Notes under the pieces: model-generated
Told to the model about the DNA's origin: nothing
The model's database searches: none
What the model saw: the letters and a program-made list of their open reading frames with translations, nothing else
Part shown: positions 1-10,022 of the stretch, piece after piece
Layout of the letters: each line of letters opens with the position of its first letter
How positions within the stretch are numbered: position 1 is the first letter of the stretch
DNA from: Aequorivita sinensis
Lineage (GTDB): Bacteria > Bacteroidota > Bacteroidia > Flavobacteriales > Flavobacteriaceae
NCBI RefSeq assembly: GCF_006346335.1
Contig: NZ_VDMC01000005.1
Location: 1-64,000 of the forward strand
Length of the DNA stretch: 64,000 nt
Reading direction: 5' to 3'
Made by a program: the position numbers and the translations under genes

Positions 1-143
1 TGCAAAGATAAAAGCATTTAGGGCACAATTTAGAGGAGTGAAAAACGTAGAATTCTTTCTGTATAGATTAACAACGATTTTTGCATAAACACAACAATTG
101 TTCTTGATCCTAAACTTCTCGTCCTGTTCTAAAAGTCAAGTTC

Positions 144-177
144 AAAAAAAAAGACCCCACATTTAAAGTGAAGTCTT
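144..177 (-). terminator. Rho-independent terminator of tRNA-fMet
   Basis: Read on the minus strand, a ten-pair stem (168-177 with 151-160, two G-U wobbles) closes a seven-base loop and is followed by a run of nine T. It lies ten bases downstream of the tRNA 3' end, so it should end the single-gene tRNA transcript. Confidence 0.75.
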
Positions 178-186
178 CGTACTTAG

Positions 187-259
<73 letters not shown>

Positions 260-672
260 ATATGGGTTTTCAATATTTCATCTTTAGCTTTTAGCTTTCG
301 GTTCATAATGCCGACTGAAATATTGGACTGCAAAGATACAAACCTTTTACTAGTTTGCAAATAAAATTCCGAAGAAAATTAAAGTATTTTATAACCGCTT
401 AATAAATAGCTGATTTCGAATGGTGCTGACGAATAAAATCAGGAATAAAAATAAAAGAGAGGGTTTATCGTGAAGCTAAAAGCGTCCCAATACACCCACT
501 GCTCCCCAACAGCAGGTGTAATCGGTAGCTTAATTATGGTAAAAAACCAAAATCTAAACATTAACGAGTTAAAATCTTATCAACTATATAATGACATTGC
601 AAATATAGAGTCAATATTTTATTGATTTCGACCTAATGTATAAACGTATCTAAAAATTGGATAAACGTAGAA
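260..672. other. Gene-free stretch between tRNA-fMet and the sensor kinase gene
   Basis: No convincing reading frame is seen. Besides the tRNA promoter, the stretch holds a 10-bp inverted repeat (271-280 with 316-325) that falls in the tRNA leader, and a GC-richer block at 473-531 with nested inverted repeats (AAGCTA/TAGCTT outside, ACAC plus CTGCT against AGCAG plus GTGT inside). The rest is AT-rich without recognisable signals. Confidence 0.5.
331..361 (-). promoter_or_regulatory. Bacteroidota-type promoter for tRNA-fMet
   Basis: On the minus strand TTTG (358-361) is followed after exactly 19 bases by TATCTTTG (331-338), a full match to the Bacteroidota -33/-7 consensus TTTG-N19-TAnnTTTG. 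The predicted start lies near 325, giving a leader of about 65 bases before the tRNA. Confidence 0.65.
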
Positions 673-3609
673 TCAGAGAAAAAGAGTGACAGTTGTCCCA
701 AACTCTGTATGTTCTATTTTGAGAGCAGAATCTAGATTATAATTTAAAAAGTGTAACCGTTCTTTTATAAGTGAAATACCTTTTGAAGTACGTTGTGTAG
801 GTTTAAATACCTTTTTACTCCCTATTCCATTATCTGTAATTACACATTTTAGTTTATTGTCGTGAATTTGATTAATTATAAGCGATAGTGTCGGATTTTT
901 TATAATGTTAGGAAATGCGTGAACAAAAGCATTTTCTAAGAAAGGTTGCAGTATTAAATTTGGAATTTCTGTATCACAAATATCAATTTTCGGATCCACT
1001 ATAAAGTTTATAGAAATACGATTTTGGTGACGCTCATTCTCTATCTCACAATAAGTTTTTAGATAGTCTAATTCCTCTTTTAAGCTTATAAACGTACGAC
1101 TAGAATTGTTTAAATTGGCTCTTACCAATTTTGAAAACTTAACCAAATAGGTCGAAGCCTTTTCATTTTCACCTATAACTACTAAATGTTGAATACTGTT
1201 TAAAGCATTGAATATAAAATGCGGGTTCATTTGCGCTAATAAGGCTTCAGCTTTTAGTCTTTCAATGCGTTTATTAGTTGCAATTTCTTTTGCTGTTATT
1301 ATTTGATGTTGTTTTCTTTTACGATTAAAATAAAGAGAAGTGACAAAGACTAGTGCAGTAGCCACCAATAACCTAAACCACCACTGTTCATAAAACGGGG
1401 GATTAATCGTAAATTCTAAAACAGATTTTTCAAACCACTGTCCAGTATATGTGTCATTAACTCGAACCCTTAGGTTATATTCTGCAGGCTCTAAAAAACT
1501 CAAATTAATCTCCGGCAAATCCAATTTTGTCCACTCTGAGTTATCTTTCATTTTATAATAAAACTCTAGCTTATTTGGGTATGGGTGAGAATTGGTTGAA
1601 ATACTAATTTCAAGATTATTTTGTTTTGAATTTAAGACAAAAGGCTCTTTCCCATATCCATAAACAGTATCATTAACCTTAATTTGTTCTACAAATAAAT
1701 TATTAATCCTGTTTCTAGAATTAACCAGGCTTTTCATATTCACTTGATACTCTCCTCCATCAGAACCAAGATACAGCACATCATTATGCACATTTATAGC
1801 ATGAATATTCTTTGTTATACCCTGATCTTCATTAATAAATATTTGCTTTTCATCGTTGTGAAAAAGAACCCCTCCCTCTGTTACAATTATTAGCCAATCC
1901 TTGTAGGAATCTAATAACAAAATCGAATTTCCTTTAATCTCGGATCTATCAATCTTTTTTATTACTTCAAATCCCTTCTTAAAATCTACTATAAATACAT
2001 CTCCAAATTCATTCCCTATAGCTACATAATCATTAAAAATGGCATGGTGTCTTAGTTTTTTTTCTTTCCAAATCCCAGTATCTAAAAACGACTTAAAAGT
2101 TTTATCATAAGAAAAAAGACCGCTAAAAACTGAAAGAAAATAAGTGGTTGAATCTCTTCTAAATGTTCCAACAATATTTGTAGGAGTACTGGGAAATTCT
2201 TCGTCATAATATCTATACTTTAACGGATATTCACGTTCATACACTCTTGCCCCACGATATGGATTAGTCTCAATTAAGTTATTATCTGATGTAAAATCAA
2301 ACTCTAGCGTATGTAAAGGCAAGTACGATTCAAAAGCTCCATCTGGACGAAATTTATACAACCCAATATTTGTGTTAATCCAAACGTGAGTCTGTGATTT
2401 TTTAATAGTGTAAAAAATGATATCAGTTTCAGGAGTATCATAATTTAACTCATAAAAAAAATCTTCGTGTTTAGGCAAGTTGTTTTTATTAGCTTTCACA
2501 AAGGCAACTTCCTGTTGTTTAAAAAAGCTAGCATCGTAATATTTGTTTGCTATATCTACACCATCATCGTATAAACTAATTTTGTTTTGATTAAAATGAT
2601 CTATTGCAATGGTTTTTTTATGACTAGAAGGATAATATTGAACCATTGGGTTTATGGATATCTGAAATAGTCCATTGTCTAAAGTTCCTGCGTACAATAA
2701 CTCTAAAATTGGATTGTACTCAAGCACAACAAGATTTTTACTATCTATTCCATGAACCTCTTCATAAGAATTTCCATCTTCAGAGAACTTTAATAAACCT
2801 CCGTTTTCTTCAAAAACTCCCCAGGCAGCACCATAAACAGTTTTATCATTAGTAACAGCATAATCCCAAATTATAGGAAAGCCGTCTCTTTTCTTACCCA
2901 CAGGTACTTTTTTGTTCAGCAAATCGGTTATAGCAAATACAGAAACAGCTCCCTTATTACTAGCAAACAAGGAGTCACCAATTCTCTCTGAATCGTAAAT
3001 AAATTTATGATCACTTATTTTTTCTAGAAAGTACTCGTCATTTTCATTTAAAATTTTATAGATCCCAGTATTATAGGTAGTAGTAAACACCGTATTATTA
3101 AACTCGAAGAATCCCGAAATACGCATTAAGGAACTTTCCTCATGGTTTAATGAAGCAACTACAGATTTTTCAGCAATATTAATTACGGAAACCCCACCAC
3201 TTGTACCTACATATAGAAAGTTTCCGAATACATTTAAGTGAGTAATATGGTTATTATTTAACCCTTGATCGGTGTTAATAATTGTAAAATTGGAGCCGTC
3301 GAAATGCGCAATTCCATTCCCATAACTTCCTACCCAAATATCTCTATTTGCATCTTCGGTTATTGCCCATATATTATTAAGCGGTAATCCGTCCTCCTCA
3401 AAATAGGTAGATATTTTGTTATTGTGTTTTCTTACTAAACCATTATCTGTACCAACCCATAAAACACCATTTTTAGAAAGATGTAGACTTCTTACGGTAT
3501 TATGGGGTAAAAAGTTTTTTGTAGAAAAATGCGTAACCGGAGGTGTTTGCGCATTACACACTAATAAATTCGTTATCAAATAAATGATAAATAAGCTATA
3601 CTTTTTCAA
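673..3609 (-). CDS. Propeller-type sensor histidine kinase (LytS/His_kinase family)
   Basis: A 978-residue membrane sensor. A signal peptide (residues about 1-21, ending CNAQ) is followed by a long beta-propeller region of the two-component regulator propeller type, a Y_Y_Y-like domain (about 630-735), one transmembrane helix (about 738-757), a short coiled coil and a LytS-type kinase with the motif MNPHFIFNALNS (His797), LENAF (Asn893) and DNGIGS. The phosphoryl group should pass to the LytTR regulator encoded just upstream. The only usable start is TTG at 3607-3609, inside the last codons of the regulator gene (14-base overlap), suggesting translational coupling. The ligand is unknown; the periplasmic propeller presumably senses an extracellular or envelope signal. 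Confidence 0.88.
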   Translation of the reverse strand: MKKYSLFIIYLITNLLVCNAQTPPVTHFSTKNFLPHNTVRSLHLSKNGVLWVGTDNGLVRKHNNKISTYFEEDGLPLNNIWAITEDANRDIWVGSYGNGIAHFDGSNFTIINTDQGLNNNHITHLNVFGNFLYVGTSGGVSVINIAEKSVVASLNHEESSLMRISGFFEFNNTVFTTTYNTGIYKILNENDEYFLEKISDHKFIYDSERIGDSLFASNKGAVSVFAITDLLNKKVPVGKKRDGFPIIWDYAVTNDKTVYGAAWGVFEENGGLLKFSEDGNSYEEVHGIDSKNLVVLEYNPILELLYAGTLDNGLFQISINPMVQYYPSSHKKTIAIDHFNQNKISLYDDGVDIANKYYDASFFKQQEVAFVKANKNNLPKHEDFFYELNYDTPETDIIFYTIKKSQTHVWINTNIGLYKFRPDGAFESYLPLHTLEFDFTSDNNLIETNPYRGARVYEREYPLKYRYYDEEFPSTPTNIVGTFRRDSTTYFLSVFSGLFSYDKTFKSFLDTGIWKEKKLRHHAIFNDYVAIGNEFGDVFIVDFKKGFEVIKKIDRSEIKGNSILLLDSYKDWLIIVTEGGVLFHNDEKQIFINEDQGITKNIHAINVHNDVLYLGSDGGEYQVNMKSLVNSRNRINNLFVEQIKVNDTVYGYGKEPFVLNSKQNNLEISISTNSHPYPNKLEFYYKMKDNSEWTKLDLPEINLSFLEPAEYNLRVRVNDTYTGQWFEKSVLEFTINPPFYEQWWFRLLVATALVFVTSLYFNRKRKQHQIITAKEIATNKRIERLKAEALLAQMNPHFIFNALNSIQHLVVIGENEKASTYLVKFSKLVRANLNNSSRTFISLKEELDYLKTYCEIENERHQNRISINFIVDPKIDICDTEIPNLILQPFLENAFVHAFPNIIKNPTLSLIINQIHDNKLKCVITDNGIGSKKVFKPTQRTSKGISLIKERLHFLNYNLDSALKIEHTEFGTTVTLFL

Positions 3610-4351
3610 GAACTCTATTTAAAAAATCATTTTCACGCCTATAGGAGACTTCGAGCGTGCTTCCATCGGTTAGTTTTACGGTTTTTTCTTTTTTATCATA
3701 GCTCATAACTGCTGCAAGGGCTACTATATAACTTTTATGAGTCCTAAAAAACAATGATTGTGGCAAGCGTTTCTCTACAGTCCTTAACGATTGAGAAACA
3801 ACTATTTTTTTATCTCCCGCAATATGCACCTCACTGTAATTTCCATCGGCTTTGATAAAGAGAATATCATTTACATATGTTAACTCAAAACCTGTAAGAG
3901 TATTGAAAAATATTCTTTTCTTACCTTCTTCTGCTTGATCAACGTAACTTTTAAGTAAGGCAATTTGCTCTTTCAGAGCATTAGAATTTGATTTCTCAAC
4001 AAGGTATCTCTGCATGGTTTCATATAAAACCGACTCGTCTATAGGTTTTAAAATATAATCGAATGCACTATATTTAAAAGCTTGTATTGCATACCTATCA
4101 TAGGCTGTTGTAAAAATAACATCGAATGTGGGGGTGGAGAAATAATTAAATAAGGCAAACCCGTTTTCTTCAGGCATATGAATGTCTAAAAAAACGAGGT
4201 CTATTGAGTTATTAACAATTAAACTACATGCTTCTTTTATAGATTGAGCCGTGCCTACTACTGTTATAACATTAGAAAATTCTTTCTCAATCAATACTTT
4301 AAGCAATGAATTTGCATGTGGTTCATCGTCTACGAGGATAACATTTATCAT
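3596..4351 (-). CDS. LytTR-family response regulator
   Basis: 251 residues: an N-terminal receiver domain with the acidic pair DD at 8-9 and phospho-acceptor Asp56 in the context FLDIHMP, a conserved threonine in FTTAYD and lysine in LKPID, then a linker with coiled-coil character and a C-terminal LytTR DNA-binding domain (about 150-248, ending in the FFRTHKSYIV segment). It is the partner of the overlapping sensor kinase gene. LytTR regulators bind as dimers to direct repeats; no target can be assigned from the sequence. Confidence 0.92.
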   Translation of the reverse strand: MINVILVDDEPHANSLLKVLIEKEFSNVITVVGTAQSIKEACSLIVNNSIDLVFLDIHMPEENGFALFNYFSTPTFDVIFTTAYDRYAIQAFKYSAFDYILKPIDESVLYETMQRYLVEKSNSNALKEQIALLKSYVDQAEEGKKRIFFNTLTGFELTYVNDILFIKADGNYSEVHIAGDKKIVVSQSLRTVEKRLPQSLFFRTHKSYIVALAAVMSYDKKEKTVKLTDGSTLEVSYRRENDFLNRVLEKV

Positions 4352-4427
4352 AAACTAAATTTATATAAGCGAAATATCTTTTACAAATATTCTTAAAGAA
4401 ATTGGTACTTTCCTTATCTTTAGAGAA

Positions 4428-5990
4428 ATGAATAAGACCTTAAAATACACAATATACGTCATTCTTACATTTGGCGCTATAGTAATAGCATCAAATAATT
4501 ATATAAATCACTTTCTGAAAAATAAACTTCAAAATTTTATTGAAGAGCGATTACCAGAAAATATGATTAGGGCTTATGAAAGTATTACGGTTGAAACTAT
4601 TAGCGGTTCTCTCTCTATAACCAACGCGTCACTTATAATCCACAATAAAAAAGACAGTGTACAACACACTTTTATAAATGTTGAAAAGCTCAATATTTCT
4701 GACATCAGCTACTGGGATTATTTATTTAATGATGAAATTCACGTTGAATCTATTTCTTTGGAAAACCCCATTATAGCCTACTACCAAGATAGGCAGTTAC
4801 CTGTAACAGATACAGTGCGAAAACCCGTTGCCAAAATTTACAAACCAATACTTATAGATCAAGTTAAAATCAACAACACCAAATTTGTGATTTTTGAAGA
4901 TGGAAAAGATTCTACAAAAGTTTACACAAATGGTTTAAGTGTAAAAGTTAACGCAATACGGATAGACAATAAAACAGTAACTCGTAAAATACCGCTTGAT
5001 TACAAAAGTTTAGAAGCAAAAAGCGACACAGCATTTGTAAAAGTTAGTCCTTACGAAAACTTAACAGTAGAAGATTTTTTAGTTAAAAATCGCAAGGCAA
5101 CTTTTAATAATATTAAGCTTAAAACAAAATATTCTAAAAGAGAGCTCTCAAGAATAATTCATAAAGAACGTGATCATTTTGACCTATCATTAAAATCATT
5201 GTCAATTGATAATTTTGATTTTGGGTTTAACAACAATGACTTTTTTGCTAAAAGCAAACTTATCACACTCAATGCCCCATTTTTAGAAGTTTTTAGGGAC
5301 AAATTGGTTGCAGACGATTTTAAGGTTAAGCCGCTCTATAGTAAGATGCTTCGCGATTTACCTTTTGAGCTAACTGTGGATTCGGTTAACATCAAAAATG
5401 CAAATATTAAATACGAAGAAAGGCAGCATATTAAAAATATGGGAGGTTCTATCAACTTCAAAAACTTAAATGCAGCAATTTCAAATGTTAGTAATACATA
5501 CAAAAGTCCGGTAAAAACTAATTTAAACATTTCCGCAGATTTTATGGACAATACCCCTTTTACAGCAGAATGGAGTTTTGATGTTCAGAATCCGGAAGAT
5601 AGATTTTTATTTAAAGCACAAGTAGGGTCATTAGTAGCTGATAAGATGAACAGCTTTACCGAACCTAATTTAAATGTGCGTTTGAAAGGTCAGACCCATA
5701 AAACTTATTTTACTATTGATGGGAATAGTGAAACTTCAACTACCGATTTAAAAATTAATTATTCAAATTTTTCTGTTACAGTGCTTAAAAAAGATGGCAG
5801 CACAAAAAACAAATTTCTATCTGCTGTAGCTAATATTTTTGTTTCTACCAACAGTAATAAAACCAATGACAATTACCGTGAAGGCGTTGCAGAAGCAACT
5901 CGAGATAAAACAAAATCCATTTTTAATTTTTTATGGATTAGTTTAAAGAATGCTCTAGCCAAAGCAATGACAGGGAGTGGCAAGAAATAG
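4428..5990 (+). CDS. AsmA-like inner-membrane-anchored protein
   Basis: 520 residues with one N-terminal membrane anchor (about 7-25) followed by a long beta-rich region with repeated segments of the form VDSVNIKNANIKYEE and SISLENPIIAYY, typical of AsmA/DUF748-like proteins that may help move lipid across the periplasm. No catalytic motif is seen. The last 60 residues form a basic helix-rich tail. The gene is transcribed away from the two-component pair and is tail to tail with a small zinc-binding protein gene, so it probably stands alone. The exact role is unknown; family assignment rests on overall architecture. Confidence 0.6.
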   Translation: MNKTLKYTIYVILTFGAIVIASNNYINHFLKNKLQNFIEERLPENMIRAYESITVETISGSLSITNASLIIHNKKDSVQHTFINVEKLNISDISYWDYLFNDEIHVESISLENPIIAYYQDRQLPVTDTVRKPVAKIYKPILIDQVKINNTKFVIFEDGKDSTKVYTNGLSVKVNAIRIDNKTVTRKIPLDYKSLEAKSDTAFVKVSPYENLTVEDFLVKNRKATFNNIKLKTKYSKRELSRIIHKERDHFDLSLKSLSIDNFDFGFNNNDFFAKSKLITLNAPFLEVFRDKLVADDFKVKPLYSKMLRDLPFELTVDSVNIKNANIKYEERQHIKNMGGSINFKNLNAAISNVSNTYKSPVKTNLNISADFMDNTPFTAEWSFDVQNPEDRFLFKAQVGSLVADKMNSFTEPNLNVRLKGQTHKTYFTIDGNSETSTTDLKINYSNFSVTVLKKDGSTKNKFLSAVANIFVSTNSNKTNDNYREGVAEATRDKTKSIFNFLWISLKNALAKAMTGSGKK

Positions 5991-5998
5991 CTCCAAGT

Positions 5999-6181
5999 TT
6001 ATTGTGATATACTTACAGCGGTAAACTCAATTAACGCTCCATCTTCAAAACTAACTTCCAATTCTAAGGGATTGCAGCAAATTTCACAGTCCTCTATATA
6101 TTTTTGATGCCTCACGGAAGTATCTAGCAACATCGAAATGCTTTCCCAGCAATGTGGGCATTGAAAAAAATGTTCGTACAT
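5999..6181 (-). CDS. CPXCG-motif cysteine-rich small protein
   Basis: 60 residues with cysteines at 8, 11, 32, 35 and 36 (CPHC and CEICC), matching the short Cys_rich_CPXG family that presumably binds one zinc ion. The family is usual in Bacteroidota and Proteobacteria and has no known function. The ATG start is unambiguous. It lies 32 bases downstream of the patatin gene on the same strand, so the two may be co-transcribed. Confidence 0.8.
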   Translation of the reverse strand: MYEHFFQCPHCWESISMLLDTSVRHQKYIEDCEICCNPLELEVSFEDGALIEFTAVSISQ

Positions 6182-6213
6182 AATTGGGGATTTTTAGGAT
6201 TATATATCACTCG

Positions 6214-7938
6214 TTATTTTAAAAGATCATTTTCTGCTAACTCCTTCTCTATCGTTTCTTTTACGAATTTATAACCCGCATTTTTTGCGTAGAAAAAGTT
6301 TGCTAAAAACGAAAGAAACCTATTTTTAAGTAGATATTTTACAATTAAGCCTATCCTCTTTTTAATCTTAGACTTATAGCGATTTTCAAATTCTGAAAAT
6401 GACATTTTTGGGAAGGGTAGGTCTTGAATATCTGCATCTTCACCGTAGGTTTCGGCATCAAATTTATTATTAAAACTTCTAAGCACTCGCATATCTGGAA
6501 TTATTGGAAATAGCTTATCACCATTTACATCCATGGGAGGTACTGAAAACTCAAACCTCTCTTTAATTTCTGCACTGGGCTTAATACTTAAGCGTGTCTC
6601 GATTTCTTCGGAAGGTATTGCAAAATAATACCTTAAAAATGCTTGACAATTTTTTCTACCTAGTTGGAAGTCATGCGCCCGAAAATCACGACTTAGAAAC
6701 CCTGCGAAACCACCAATAGGAGCAGAGGCTAAATCATTTTTACTTCTAACCCATTCTCCATTTTTCTTAATCTTTCTTACAGGTTCTATTAAAAATTTTG
6801 TTCGGTCGCTTAAATCTAAAGCATCTAAAATTCCTTCTTGATTAAACATTACCTGATTTCGAAGTGACCTTAGAAGACCTTTTGCAATACTCGAAATACT
6901 TTTCCCACTTTTAGAAACGTCTTTATCCTTATTGGGGAATGGGTCTATCATAATTACCCCATATCTGCAAGTTTCAATACTTTTGGGATTCTTTTCTTTA
7001 AGTACTTTCAAGGCAATCCCGTATGGTTCGTTATTTATAACTCCACCATCAACAGAATTAAAAGTGTAGATATCTCCTTCTGGCAACAAGGGCTCTATCC
7101 CTTTCGACTGATTGAATAAATATTTAGGATATCGTTTAATATATTCTGACGATATGGCCACCTCTCTAGACCGTAAACCAATCGGGAATGCTGCAGTACT
7201 TAGCGTTGCCTCTTTTAAATATTGAAGATGTTTTTTCTTTGAAATATCAAGCACATAATACAACTCATCTTCACTTACAGGAATGCCCGATTTGTATTTA
7301 TCATTTTTCAGTTTATACCTAAAAAAACCACCGTGGTTTGTAATAACCGTTCCTTTTGAAGAGTCTCTACTGCCGTCAAAATTCACCAAAAAATTTATGC
7401 CGCGTAAATTGGTTGTCGTTAAAATAACATCTAAACTATCGGAAGCGTATTTAGGAATTTCTCGCTGTTCTCGTATTCTTATTGCTTCATCTGCAATATC
7501 ATCTATAGCTTTAGTATTTAACAACGAACGAACTTCTCCAAATTCTTTTAAGTCATTATCTCCTAAAAGTTTGTCTATAGTGCTACTTTCTTTAGTATCC
7601 GCCATTTCTACCCAACTTCTATAAAAGATATTATCTATACCATTTGGGTTATCTTTATTTATGCTTTTGTAGTTTTTATCGGCTAAAGCAAGTAATGTGA
7701 GCGAACCAGATATACCACCCGCTGAAGATCCGCTCATTACGTCAATTTCAACTTGATGCATAGGTATGGAATGGTCGTAATCTGGGTGATTAATACCACG
7801 ACTTCTATTTATAACTTTCGCTTTTTCCCAAAGCTCAAGTGTTTCTAATAAATAATCTATTACACCAGCAGTATATGCCCCGGCCGATACAGCACCCGCC
7901 ATTGTGAGGCATAATTTGAATGTTTTCTCATTTTCCAT
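6214..7938 (-). CDS. Patatin-like phospholipase family protein
   Basis: 574 residues from the ATG at 7936-7938. The fold is that of a patatin lipid acyl hydrolase: an oxyanion segment GAVSAGAYTAGV near the start, the nucleophile elbow GSSAG (serine 72) and the catalytic aspartate in DGG (Asp297). It lacks a signal peptide, so it likely acts in the cytoplasm or at the inner membrane. The C-terminal 130 residues are basic and not recognisable. A longer reading begins at a TTG at 7975-7977 but adds 13 residues unlike the family, so I prefer the ATG. The natural substrate is unknown. Confidence 0.85.
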   Translation of the reverse strand: MENEKTFKLCLTMAGAVSAGAYTAGVIDYLLETLELWEKAKVINRSRGINHPDYDHSIPMHQVEIDVMSGSSAGGISGSLTLLALADKNYKSINKDNPNGIDNIFYRSWVEMADTKESSTIDKLLGDNDLKEFGEVRSLLNTKAIDDIADEAIRIREQREIPKYASDSLDVILTTTNLRGINFLVNFDGSRDSSKGTVITNHGGFFRYKLKNDKYKSGIPVSEDELYYVLDISKKKHLQYLKEATLSTAAFPIGLRSREVAISSEYIKRYPKYLFNQSKGIEPLLPEGDIYTFNSVDGGVINNEPYGIALKVLKEKNPKSIETCRYGVIMIDPFPNKDKDVSKSGKSISSIAKGLLRSLRNQVMFNQEGILDALDLSDRTKFLIEPVRKIKKNGEWVRSKNDLASAPIGGFAGFLSRDFRAHDFQLGRKNCQAFLRYYFAIPSEEIETRLSIKPSAEIKERFEFSVPPMDVNGDKLFPIIPDMRVLRSFNNKFDAETYGEDADIQDLPFPKMSFSEFENRYKSKIKKRIGLIVKYLLKNRFLSFLANFFYAKNAGYKFVKETIEKELAENDLLK

Positions 7939-8019
7939 AAGCTCGTGATTATTAAATAACTCGCTAACAAACAACAAGTTAAAACAATTAATCCAAAGAA
8001 CTTATGAGTTATGCGATTT

Positions 8020-9930
8020 TTACGATAGGGATTCTACGGTTTCTTGAAGCACTTCCCACTCTTCCATCAATTTTTTAAGCGACTTTTTCTTCTCTTGATA
8101 CTTGTCGAAAAAGTGAGGCTTAGCAATAGTTTCTTCGTAATTTATAAGTAATTCGGTATCTATAGCTGCAATTTCTTTTTCTAAGGATGTTATTTTAGAT
8201 TCAACATTACTTAATTTGTTTTTTGCAGATTTTAATTTTTTTTGAATTTCGTATTCTTCACCTGCAGTTCGTTTTTCTTTAACTTCTGTAACGATCGTTT
8301 TCTTTTCGGCTTCACGTAGGTTTTCGAGGTTTCTTTGTTCTAAGAAAAAATCAATATCGCCTAGGTATTCTTTGATGTGTTGATCTTTAAATTCGTAAAC
8401 CTTATTGGTTAGACCTTGTAAAAAGTCACGATCGTGAGAAACTAAAATTAAAGTCCCTTCAAAGTTCTTTAAAGCGTCCTTTAATACGTTTTTAGATTTA
8501 ATATCAAGGTGGTTTGTAGGCTCATCCATTACCAAAACATTAAAAGGCTGTAGCATTAATTTGGCAAGGGCTAAGCGGTTTCGCTCTCCTCCACTTAATA
8601 CACGCACATACTTTTCTACTTCGTCTCCTCTAAAAAGGAAAGAGCCCAAAATATCTCGAACTTTACTTCGGTTTTTCTCGTTTGCAGCATCAATCATTGT
8701 ATCTAGTACAGTTTTGGTACCGTCTAAATAATCAGCTTGATTTTGAGCGAAATATCCTATCTGTACATTATGACCTAAATTAAGTTTTCCACCGTATTCG
8801 ATTTCTCCTACAATAATTTTTGCAAGAGTAGATTTCCCTTGACCGTTTTGACCTACAAAAGCTATTTTGCTGTCTCTTTCTACTAATAAATCAATATCGT
8901 TGAGAACCCTCTTCTCTCCATAGTTTTTTGTAATTCCCTCCGCTTCTATTACTACTTTCCCCGGGGTAACCGATATTGGAAAATGTAACGTCATTACACT
9001 ATTATCATCTTCATCTACTTCTATGCGGTCTATCTTGTCTAACTTTTTAATAAGCGATTGCGCCATAGTAGCTTTACTGGCTTTGGCTCTGAACTTATCA
9101 ATTAGTTTTTCTGTTTGCTCAATTTGCTTTTGCTGATTTTTCTGAGAAGCTAATTGCTGTTCTCGTAATTCATTGCGAAGAACTAAATATTGAGTGTACG
9201 GTTTATTAAAATCGTAAATCTTTCCAAGTGAAATTTCTATTGTACGATTTGTAACATTATCCAAAAACATTTTATCGTGCGATACAATCACTACTGCCCC
9301 AGCATATCCCTTTAAAAAATCTTCTAACCATAAAATAGATTCAATATCTAGGTGGTTTGTAGGCTCGTCTAACAGCAGTATATCGTTATTTTGAAGTAGT
9401 AGTTTTGCTAATTCAATACGCATTCTCCATCCACCAGAGAAGGTTTCTGTTAGCTTCCCAAAATCTTCACGTTGGAAACCTAATCCTTGTAAAATACGTT
9501 CTGTTTCCCCTTGATAATTGTACCCACCATGTATTTCATATTGATGTTGAATATCATTCAAATCTACCATTAACTGGTGATAGCCATCACTCTCGTAATC
9601 TGTGCGTTCAGCTAATTGGGTGTTAATTTGTTCTAATCGCTTTTCTAACTTTTTAATTTCAGTAAAAGCTTCATATGATTCTTCAAGAACTGTACGACCT
9701 TTTTCAAAGTCGATATCTTGCTTTAAAAAGCCTATCGAGACTTCTTTGTCAGTTGCAATCTGTCCTGTATCATATTCTTGTTCACCTGCGATAATCTTTA
9801 GTAGTGTAGATTTTCCTGCACCGTTCTTCCCAACTAAACCAACTCGATCGCCAGGCTTCAATTGAAAGGTTATTTTTTCGAACAAATAGTCTCCTTGAAA
9901 GGAAACAGAAAGATTATGAATGTTTATCAT
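8020..9930 (-). CDS. ABC-F family ATP-binding protein
   Basis: 636 residues with two ABC ATPase domains and no membrane segments. Walker A motifs are GKNGAGKST (about 34) and GQNGQGKST (about 355); signature motifs are FSGGWRMRIELAKLLL and LSGGERNRLALAKLML; both Walker B motifs read DEPTNHLD. A helical linker joins the domains, and a charged coiled coil (about 550-636) closes the protein, as in the YheS/Uup branch. ABC-F proteins act on the ribosome, resolving stalled complexes or, in some members, protecting against antibiotics. This looks like the housekeeping Bacteroidota form rather than a resistance determinant. It is divergent from the DUF983 gene. Confidence 0.9.
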   Translation of the reverse strand: MINIHNLSVSFQGDYLFEKITFQLKPGDRVGLVGKNGAGKSTLLKIIAGEQEYDTGQIATDKEVSIGFLKQDIDFEKGRTVLEESYEAFTEIKKLEKRLEQINTQLAERTDYESDGYHQLMVDLNDIQHQYEIHGGYNYQGETERILQGLGFQREDFGKLTETFSGGWRMRIELAKLLLQNNDILLLDEPTNHLDIESILWLEDFLKGYAGAVVIVSHDKMFLDNVTNRTIEISLGKIYDFNKPYTQYLVLRNELREQQLASQKNQQKQIEQTEKLIDKFRAKASKATMAQSLIKKLDKIDRIEVDEDDNSVMTLHFPISVTPGKVVIEAEGITKNYGEKRVLNDIDLLVERDSKIAFVGQNGQGKSTLAKIIVGEIEYGGKLNLGHNVQIGYFAQNQADYLDGTKTVLDTMIDAANEKNRSKVRDILGSFLFRGDEVEKYVRVLSGGERNRLALAKLMLQPFNVLVMDEPTNHLDIKSKNVLKDALKNFEGTLILVSHDRDFLQGLTNKVYEFKDQHIKEYLGDIDFFLEQRNLENLREAEKKTIVTEVKEKRTAGEEYEIQKKLKSAKNKLSNVESKITSLEKEIAAIDTELLINYEETIAKPHFFDKYQEKKKSLKKLMEEWEVLQETVESLS

Positions 9931-10022
9931 TATGTCAAAAGTGAATTAAGATATCAGGATTGTAAAATACCACTGGTAATTGTTGCAAAGATGCTTAAAT
10001 TTGCGGTTCTAAAAAAACACTC

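Noticed and set aside
7939-7977. Longer patatin-like protein starting at TTG
   Set aside because: An ATG 13 codons later gives the family's usual start, and the extension shows no conserved residues.
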